Below, piece after piece: positions 6,103 to 11,458 of a stretch of 11,458 nucleotides of DNA (positions are counted from its first letter, which is position 1; the number at the start of each line of letters is the position of its first letter). The notes below the pieces were generated by a model. That model did no database searches. It was not told where the DNA came from and saw only the letters and a list, made by a program, of their open reading frames with translations. The stretch is from Crocinitomix sp. (GTDB taxonomy: Bacteria > Bacteroidota > Bacteroidia > Flavobacteriales_D > Crocinitomicaceae): assembly GCA_020849935.1 (NCBI GenBank), contig JADZFJ010000379.1, forward strand, positions 1 to 11,458, read 5' to 3'. A program made the position numbers and the translations under genes.

Positions 6103-7333
6103 AAAAATCAAGTCATCGGCTATTTATTACGCGCTTTATTTAAGCCTGATATTTGCCTTGGTTTTAGGTGGCTTGATTTTGATGAGTGGGTTGAATCAAC
6201 AATTCGCCATGCAAATGGATGTGGAGGAAATTTTGATTGACAATGCAAGTTCTGGCATTGCGTATGGACAGATTAATTTCAGAGAATTAGAAGCCAATCG
6301 CCCAACAAAAATCCGATTGTTTAATGAAGGTGTTGATTCGGTAGAAATCACGAAGAAGCCGTGGGGCGCTTTTACGGTGCTCACGTCCAAATCAATGCAC
6401 AAAAATCGGTTTCATATAAAAAATGCCTTGTTGGGAGCAGGGAATTCAAACACTACTGCCAATTTGTACCTTGTCGATAATGGAAAACCCATTTCGATTG
6501 GTGGAGACGCGCGGATTGAGGGCAACTGTTTTCTGCCTGCTGTTGGTTTAAAAAGAGCGTATATCGAGGGTAAAAATTATACGGGTGCTCAATTATTGTT
6601 CGGCGTTTCTCAACCTTCTTCAAAACAATTACCGCCGATTCGCACGGATTTTTTGGAAGAACTAAAAGCCTCAATGGGCGAATTTCATCCTTGGGCAGCG
6701 GAACAGGATACCTTGAACGCATCCTTTAGCGAATCTGCCTTGGTGGTGGTTTCGGATGGATTTGTGGATTTGACGGATAAAGTAATCACTGGGCAGGTTA
6801 AATTGATTGTACAGGATTCCATTTTTGTGGGGAGAAATACCGTGATCGAAAATGCGATTTTAAAAAGCAAAATCATTTATGTCGAAGCAGGTTTTAATGG
6901 CACTGTTCAGTTCATCGCTTCGGAGAAAATCACACTCGAAGAAGATGTTTTTTTGAAGTATCCGAGTGTGGTGGGGGTGATTGAGGATCAAAATGCCACC
7001 GCTGCGGCACACATCGAAATTGGTGCTAAAAGTCAAGTGTTAGGCACTGTTTTTTTGGTGTCTGAAACAATGGATTTTAGAAACCCTCCAAGTTTAACCA
7101 TCGAAACAGAGGCTGAGGTGGATGGATTTGTGTATTGCGCAGGAAAAACCCAATTAAAAGGGAAAATTCGCGGTCATTTATTCACCGAAAAACTTTTTTT
7201 AGTTACTGCTTCATCGAGTTATGAAAACATGTTGTTGGACGGTCAGATTTTGGACAATCTGCCTGAAAATTTCACAATGGCAAATCTCTTAGCCGAAACT
7301 ATTTTTTTAAAACAAATCGCATGGTTGGATTAA
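6092..7333 (+). CDS. PilX/GspK-like membrane protein with beta-helix-like ectodomain
   Basis: 413 residues. A basic start (MKVKKIKSS) leads into one hydrophobic segment at about residues 11-31. The rest is predicted extracytoplasmic. The N-terminus resembles PilX or GspK minor pilins, which also lack the Glu at +5, and the K-I-K before the segment echoes the K-I-x-A|F site of its neighbours. Residues from about 215 to 375 are strand-rich with short turn-like repeats (for example TVIENAILKSKIIYV, EAEVDGFVYCAGKTQLKGKI). This pattern recalls bactofilin-like or other beta-helical folds, with no catalytic motif visible. It overlaps its neighbours by 11 and 13 nt. The likely role is a pilus-tip or assembly component, inferred from position and topology. 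I cannot assign a named family with certainty. Confidence 0.75.
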   Translation: MKVKKIKSSAIYYALYLSLIFALVLGGLILMSGLNQQFAMQMDVEEILIDNASSGIAYGQINFRELEANRPTKIRLFNEGVDSVEITKKPWGAFTVLTSKSMHKNRFHIKNALLGAGNSNTTANLYLVDNGKPISIGGDARIEGNCFLPAVGLKRAYIEGKNYTGAQLLFGVSQPSSKQLPPIRTDFLEELKASMGEFHPWAAEQDTLNASFSESALVVVSDGFVDLTDKVITGQVKLIVQDSIFVGRNTVIENAILKSKIIYVEAGFNGTVQFIASEKITLEEDVFLKYPSVVGVIEDQNATAAAHIEIGAKSQVLGTVFLVSETMDFRNPPSLTIETEAEVDGFVYCAGKTQLKGKIRGHLFTEKLFLVTASSSYENMLLDGQILDNLPENFTMANLLAETIFLKQIAWLD

Positions 7334-7698
7334 GCGTTAAAAATAAGATTCCGAGAAAAATCCAGGCGTTTTCACTATTCGAATCCGTTGTGGCGATTAC
7401 GATCATCACCTCGCTCATTGGTATTGGGAGTTTGATTTATGGAAATCTCTTAAAAGCTGAACGTCCTGTGATGTATTATCAATTGCAAGATGAAATCGGT
7501 CAGCATTTTGAGGAGGTAAAACGCACCAAAGCTTATTTGAATACCATTTATCAATCAGAAGATTACCGCATTGAACAAGTAGTGGATAGGCATCCTTCCA
7601 ATGCACGACTTTTAAAAATTACTTATACAGGATTTGTGGCAGACAAACAATTGATTCAAGAAAATCACCTTGTGGCGAATGAAGAATTTGAACAGTAA
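7321..7698 (+). CDS. Type IV pilin-like minor pseudopilin (first of three)
   Basis: 125 residues. The class III signal is KIQA|FSLFES: a 16-residue leader, Phe17 at +1, Glu21 at +5, then a hydrophobic helix to about residue 44. The -1 residue is Ala, where most bacterial prepilins have Gly. The short C-terminal domain (about 80 residues) has no recognisable motif. Its place between the PilX-like gene and a second minor pseudopilin suggests a GspI- or GspH-like role in the initiating tip complex of the pseudopilus. The start overlaps the upstream gene by 13 nt, consistent with translational coupling. Confidence 0.85.
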   Translation: MVGLSVKNKIPRKIQAFSLFESVVAITIITSLIGIGSLIYGNLLKAERPVMYYQLQDEIGQHFEEVKRTKAYLNTIYQSEDYRIEQVVDRHPSNARLLKITYTGFVADKQLIQENHLVANEEFEQ

Positions 7699-8182
7699 AA
7701 TAAACGCGTTTACGATGGTGGACATTCTTTCAGGCATGGTCATTACGAGCATCATTATTTCGATGGTGTTTTACCTCTTTGTGTCCATCAATAAACAAGT
7801 GGCGGAATACGGCCAAATTCATGCACAGCTCAATTCGTTTTTATTGTTAAAAACCGATTTACAGCGACAATTCAACCAAGAAAACACCAAAGTAAATGGG
7901 ATTCCGCAGGGGGTTGTTTGTAGTACGATCGACCAAAAAATCACCTATCAACAAGAGGGGAATCTTTTATTACGAAAAGTAGCGAAGACAACGGATACAA
8001 TGGTGCATGATTTAAAAGAAATGAACGTGGAATTTGTGAAAGATCAAAAAGGAAATCTTACCAATGAAGTAAGCGAATTAGGGTTGAAAATGGGCATCGG
8101 CGATCGTGAATTGGGAGTCCATATTTACAGATCCAGCAGTCCAATAATTGAAATGAACGAATTGATGAAAAATGAGTTTTAA
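7679..8182 (+). CDS. Minor pseudopilin, PulJ/GspJ-like, with Asp at +5
   Basis: 167 residues from ATG 7679. An in-frame TTG at 7670 adds three residues but is less likely. The leader is 10 residues long: KINA|FTMVDIL. Phe11 is +1 and position +5 is Asp15 in place of the near-universal Glu; a hydrophobic helix follows to about residue 35. Size and order (second minor pseudopilin, before gspF) fit a PulJ/GspJ-like protein, though the C-terminal domain is too divergent for certainty. It overlaps the preceding gene by 20 nt and gspF by 11 nt. GspJ-type proteins sit near the pseudopilus tip. Confidence 0.8.
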   Translation: MKNLNSKINAFTMVDILSGMVITSIIISMVFYLFVSINKQVAEYGQIHAQLNSFLLLKTDLQRQFNQENTKVNGIPQGVVCSTIDQKITYQQEGNLLLRKVAKTTDTMVHDLKEMNVEFVKDQKGNLTNEVSELGLKMGIGDRELGVHIYRSSSPIIEMNELMKNEF

Positions 8183-9323
8183 AATCGCCTCAGAATCAAC
8201 TCCGACTGCACAGAAATTAACAAATTCGGCAGTTAAACCGGCTAAAAAAGAAAACTTTTTTAACCGTGATATTTCTTTTTTGGGCAATCAATTTGGCAAC
8301 AAAAAAAAGGAACGATTTTATATGGATGTGCGCACCTTGTTAATGGCGGGGGTCGATTTAAAAACAGTGATGGAACTCGTCATTGAAGAACAAGAAAAGG
8401 AGCAGCACCGCAAAATTTACGAAGGAATTTATCAGAATATCCTCAAAGGAAAATCACTTTCTGAAAGCCTCAAAGAATCGGGTAAATTTTCGGAATATGA
8501 ATATTTCAGCATCGAAATTGGGGAAGAATCCAACCGGCTTAATGAAGTTTTGTTTGAGTTAATGAATTATTACGCCGATCAAGCCGCATTGAAAAAACAG
8601 ATTACTTCGGTACTTTCTTATCCAATTTTTGTTTTTGTCATTACCATTGGATTGGTGTATTTTATGATGACCAGCGTGGTGCCTATGTTCGCCGATGTGT
8701 TTAAACAATTTGGCAGCGAATTACCCTCCTTAACGCTCAAGGTGATTTATATTTCTGAGAATTTCCCTTTCTTTTTTATCATCTTCACCGTGATTGTTAT
8801 TGCCATTGTGCTCTTTGTGCGTTCACAAAAGGAGCAAGATTGGTTTAGGAAATCCACCAGTCAAATTTTTCTTAAAATTCCAAAAGTCGGGGAGTTGATT
8901 CGGGTGGTTTATTTGGCAAGATTTACCCAAGCCATGCACCTTTTATTGGCAGCAAAAACACCTTTGGTTAAATCCATCGAATTAACCCAAAAAATGGTCA
9001 AATTTTATCCCCTTCAAGTGGCCTTGGAGCAGGTAAAAGAAGATATCAGACTCGGGAAATCAATGCACGAAGGAATGGCAAAATTTGACATTTTTCCAAA
9101 ACGGATGTTGTCATTAATCAAGGTGGGTGAACAAGTAAATCAATTAGAAAACATGCTCGGAAAACTTTCACAACAATACAACGAGGAACTAAAATACCAA
9201 ACAACCATCATCGGTAAAATAATGGAACCCTTGATTTTATTAATAATCGGTACCATCGTCGGGGTGATTCTCGTGGCGATGTACATGCCGATGTTTAACC
9301 TAAGTAATGTAATGGCACAATGA
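8172..9323 (+). CDS. gspF: Type II secretion/type IV pilus inner-membrane platform protein GspF
   Basis: 383 residues, near the usual GspF/PilC length. After a polar N-terminus come two T2SF domains (about 48-170 and 245-370). Characteristic features are LLMAGVDL, GEESNRLNEVL with LKKQITSVLSYP, then in the second copy LLLAAKTPL and KVGEQVNQLENML. Membrane segments lie near residues 150-172, 198-215 and 352-374. GspF is the polytopic platform that couples ATPase motion to pseudopilin assembly in the inner membrane. The gene overlaps the upstream pseudopilin by 11 nt and the following one by 4 nt. The N-terminal linker (residues 1 to about 40), rich in Ser/Thr/Lys, is not part of the family domain. 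Confidence 0.95.
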   Translation: MSFKIASESTPTAQKLTNSAVKPAKKENFFNRDISFLGNQFGNKKKERFYMDVRTLLMAGVDLKTVMELVIEEQEKEQHRKIYEGIYQNILKGKSLSESLKESGKFSEYEYFSIEIGEESNRLNEVLFELMNYYADQAALKKQITSVLSYPIFVFVITIGLVYFMMTSVVPMFADVFKQFGSELPSLTLKVIYISENFPFFFIIFTVIVIAIVLFVRSQKEQDWFRKSTSQIFLKIPKVGELIRVVYLARFTQAMHLLLAAKTPLVKSIELTQKMVKFYPLQVALEQVKEDIRLGKSMHEGMAKFDIFPKRMLSLIKVGEQVNQLENMLGKLSQQYNEELKYQTTIIGKIMEPLILLIIGTIVGVILVAMYMPMFNLSNVMAQ

Positions 9324-9790
9324 AAAAAATAAGAAAAAACGACGTTTTTGGAAGTGAGTTGACGCTCAATTCAGTCGCGATAAAAAAAGAGAAAATAAAA
9401 AAAATAAAAGCCTTTTCCTTGGCCGAATTGGTTTTTGTATTGGGGATTATTGCGATTTTATATATGCTGGTAATGCCAAGTCAAGCTGGTGTGGTAGCGC
9501 AAGCCAAATCCCTCGAAGCGAAATCGAACCTCAATCAAATTTATGCCCTTCAAAAAAATTACTTTTTTATGCACTCCAAATATTCGATGAGCCTAACAGA
9601 CATCAATTTTGAACAAAATCGATTGGTGACTGAAAATGGGCAATCGAATTACCGCATCGAAATACTAGAAGCCACCAATACAGGGTTTGTCGCACAAGCC
9701 GAATCCGTAACCGATTTTGATGCCGACGGGGTGTTTAATGTGTGGACCATCGATCAAGATAAAACATTAACCGAAACGGTAAAAGACTAA
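9320..9790 (+). CDS. gspG: Major pseudopilin-like protein, GspG type, with long leader
   Basis: 156 residues. The processing site is KIKA|FSLAE, with Phe32 at +1 and Glu36 at +5, followed by a hydrophobic helix (LVFVLGIIAILYMLVMP). The C-terminal part contains DFDADGVFNVWTID, which recalls the acidic calcium-site segment of GspG proteins. The size of the mature domain (about 125 residues) also fits. The cytoplasmic leader is unusually long at 31 residues; the only ATG at a suitable place is 9320, overlapping the gspF stop by 4 nt. GspG polymerises into the pseudopilus that drives secretion. An alternative reading is a PilE/PilA-type pilin. Confidence 0.85.
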   Translation: MKKIRKNDVFGSELTLNSVAIKKEKIKKIKAFSLAELVFVLGIIAILYMLVMPSQAGVVAQAKSLEAKSNLNQIYALQKNYFFMHSKYSMSLTDINFEQNRLVTENGQSNYRIEILEATNTGFVAQAESVTDFDADGVFNVWTIDQDKTLTETVKD

Positions 9791-9792
9791 TC

Positions 9793-10284
9793 ATGATAGG
9801 AATTCTCCATAGCATAATTTTGGTGGTTTTGTTCATTGCATTTGTGCAAGACTGGAAATTTCGCGCCATTTCATGGACGATTTTTCCGCTGCTTTTTGGG
9901 GCAACAGTTACCTTGTTTTTTATCAACGAACAACCTTGGCAAATTCTCTGTCTTAACCTTCTTTTTATAGGCTTGGTTTTTACCGCTTTGTTCCTCTACG
10001 TCGCCATCAAACGGAAAAAATTCGTCAATTTATTTCGTGCTGATTTAGGTTTGGGAGATGTCTTGTTTCTGATTGCTGTAGCACCCTTATTTTGGATGCA
10101 AAATTTTATCCTTTTTTTCATTACGGGGATGTTTTTTGCGGCCATTTTTCAACTCCTCGTTAATAGGTGGAAACCGAGTCAAACTATTCCACTTGCTGGT
10201 TATTTGTCACTTTATTTGGTTGTTTTGGGAGGTGTTTCTTACCTCTTGAATATTGACCTGTTCTATCAACCCATTTTACAATGA
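9793..10284 (+). CDS. Prepilin peptidase (A24 family), peptidase domain only
   Basis: 163 residues, strongly hydrophobic with about five or six membrane segments. The two catalytic aspartates of A24 peptidases are visible: D20 in FVQDWKFRAIS and D89 in the GLGD motif (ADLGLGDVLFL). The N-terminal methyltransferase domain with Cys pairs, found in classical PilD/GspO, is absent, so N-methylation of the processed Phe must be skipped or done elsewhere. It starts 2 nt after the GspG-like gene and overlaps gspE by 4 nt. Its presumed substrates are the three pseudopilins immediately upstream, all with Ala at -1. Confidence 0.92.
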   Translation: MIGILHSIILVVLFIAFVQDWKFRAISWTIFPLLFGATVTLFFINEQPWQILCLNLLFIGLVFTALFLYVAIKRKKFVNLFRADLGLGDVLFLIAVAPLFWMQNFILFFITGMFFAAIFQLLVNRWKPSQTIPLAGYLSLYLVVLGGVSYLLNIDLFYQPILQ

Positions 10285-11458
10285 TCGAAACAGAAGAAAT
10301 AACGATTTCATTAGAGTTACAACAACTAATCAATGCCGATTTAGCATGGAGTTATGGGGTAATTCCCGCCAGCGAAACCGTGGATAAAATTGTCTTTTAT
10401 ATCAGCGAAGAAACCAATGGTGCCCTGATCAAAGATGACCTCGAAATTTTAATGGGGAAAAGCATTGGGTATCTGCCCATCAAACATTTAATTTTACGGA
10501 AAAATTTAGGGAAATATTACCGCAAATCTGGCAATCAAGAAAATGCCAATCTGTCTACTCACCACGGCGATAAAGATGATTTTTTATTGCAAGTTATTTA
10601 CGAAGCGCGAGGCATTGGAAGTAGTGATATTCACATTGAAATTTATGAAGAAGTGGCCCGTGTTAGAATTCGAATCGATGGGCATTTGGTGGAGAAATAC
10701 AAACTTTCAAAAGAAGAATACCCCGAAATTGTCAATAAGGTTAAAATTAAATCCAATTTGGACATTACGGAAAAACGTTTGCCGCAAGATGGGCGTTTGA
10801 GTTTTTCTGAATTCGATGTCAGGGTGTCCATTTTGCCGACCTTACACGGAGAAAAGATTGTCTTGCGGATTTTATCTAGAGACGCTTCACAAGTGGATTT
10901 AAATAAATTGGGATTCGAAGAAAAGGAAAAACTCGACTACTTGGAAGGTGTGAAACAACCCAATGGAATTGTCTTAATCAGCGGTCCTACAGGTTCAGGA
11001 AAAACAACCACCTTGTACGCAACCTTGAAGATTTTGAACGAAGAAAAACGGAACATCATGACCGTTGAAGATCCGATCGAATACACCTTAAAAGGAGTCA
11101 ATCAAGTGCAGCTAAAAGAGAATATCGGATTAACTTTTGCGAGTGCGCTGAGGTCGTTTTTAAGACAGGATCCAGACATCATTATGTTAGGCGAAATTCG
11201 AGATGGAGAAACAGCGCAAATGGCCATTCGCGCCGCCTTGACAGGGCATTTGGTTTTGTCTACCGTTCACACCAATTCGGCGTGGGGAACGATTTCAAGG
11301 TTGATTGATATGGGGGTGCCATCTTATCTTTTGGCCAGTACCATTAATACCTCCGTTGCACAACGTTTGGTGCGCATTCTTTGTACCGATTGTAAAGAAG
11401 AAACCACCTTAAAACAAACCGATTTACCAAAAGATTATCGAGACAAAGGGTTGGAAAA
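10281..11458 (+). CDS. gspE: Type II secretion/type IV pilus assembly ATPase GspE (3' truncated by window)
   Basis: 392 complete codons are visible from ATG 10281. A short N-terminal region (1 to about 85, with WSYGVIP and DDLEILMGKSIG) looks like a reduced GspE N-terminal domain. The T2SSE domain follows: GIGSSDIHIE and RIRIDG, DITEKRLPQDGR, LPTLHGEKIVLRIL, Walker A GPTGSGKTT (235-243), Asp-box VEDPIEYT, Walker B DPDIIMLGEIRD (297-308) and His-box TGHLVLSTVHTN. The first half of the GspE-type zinc motif, CTDC, appears near residue 373; the second half would lie past the window end or be absent. This hexameric cytoplasmic ATPase powers pseudopilus growth with GspF. It is the last operon member seen. 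Confidence 0.96.
   Translation, partial: MIETEEITISLELQQLINADLAWSYGVIPASETVDKIVFYISEETNGALIKDDLEILMGKSIGYLPIKHLILRKNLGKYYRKSGNQENANLSTHHGDKDDFLLQVIYEARGIGSSDIHIEIYEEVARVRIRIDGHLVEKYKLSKEEYPEIVNKVKIKSNLDITEKRLPQDGRLSFSEFDVRVSILPTLHGEKIVLRILSRDASQVDLNKLGFEEKEKLDYLEGVKQPNGIVLISGPTGSGKTTTLYATLKILNEEKRNIMTVEDPIEYTLKGVNQVQLKENIGLTFASALRSFLRQDPDIIMLGEIRDGETAQMAIRAALTGHLVLSTVHTNSAWGTISRLIDMGVPSYLLASTINTSVAQRLVRILCTDCKEETTLKQTDLPKDYRDKGLE

Overview
The window looks like a chromosomal segment of a Bacteroidota bacterium, probably in or near the Flavobacteriia/Cytophagia, though the sequence does not fix the genus. The signs are low GC, A-rich start regions with no clear Shine-Dalgarno sequences, signal peptides ending in F-(S/G)-Q, candidate TAnnTTTG-type -7 promoter boxes, and an RHS core of the Bacteroidota type (DYYPYG, YRYGFQG, EFRQYDPRIGRWLSLDPL).

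Region 1 (1-2872) holds the 3' end of a large RHS/YD-repeat gene. It comprises the conserved core, the presumed self-cleavage motif ending DPLGL, and a variable C-terminal tip of about 287 residues with lower GC. The tip carries a His and a Cys, each at the end of a predicted strand, in a layout resembling caspase-like (clan CD) peptidases. A small gene for an exported, Cys-rich protein follows 15 nt later and is the natural immunity candidate.

Region 2 (2873-3786) is about 900 bases with no credible gene. It holds a possible terminator, several short palindromes and an unexplained GC-richer block, and ends in a promoter region.

Region 3 (3787-5266) encodes two paralogous NarL/LuxR-type response regulators. 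Their receiver domains have decayed in complementary ways: one lost an acidic-pocket residue but kept the phospho-acceptor Asp, and the other kept the pocket but has Ser at the acceptor position. Each gene is preceded by the same inverted repeat (ATTCAGT-N6-ACTG), placed exactly 20 nt upstream of a candidate -7 box. This suggests auto- or cross-regulation at a shared operator.

Region 4 (5332-11458) is a tightly packed, mostly overlapping operon for a type II secretion/type IV pilus-like machine. In order it encodes an exported MORN-type repeat protein with a Lys/Glu-rich tail, a PilX/GspK-like membrane protein with a beta-helix-like ectodomain, two minor pseudopilins, the GspF platform protein, a GspG-like pseudopilin, a peptidase-only prepilin peptidase and a GspE ATPase cut by the window end. 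The three pseudopilins share a processing site K-I-x-A|F with Ala, not Gly, at -1. No secretin, GspC, GspL or GspM gene is inside the window. The regulators lie directly upstream in the same orientation, so they plausibly control the operon, but this is inference.
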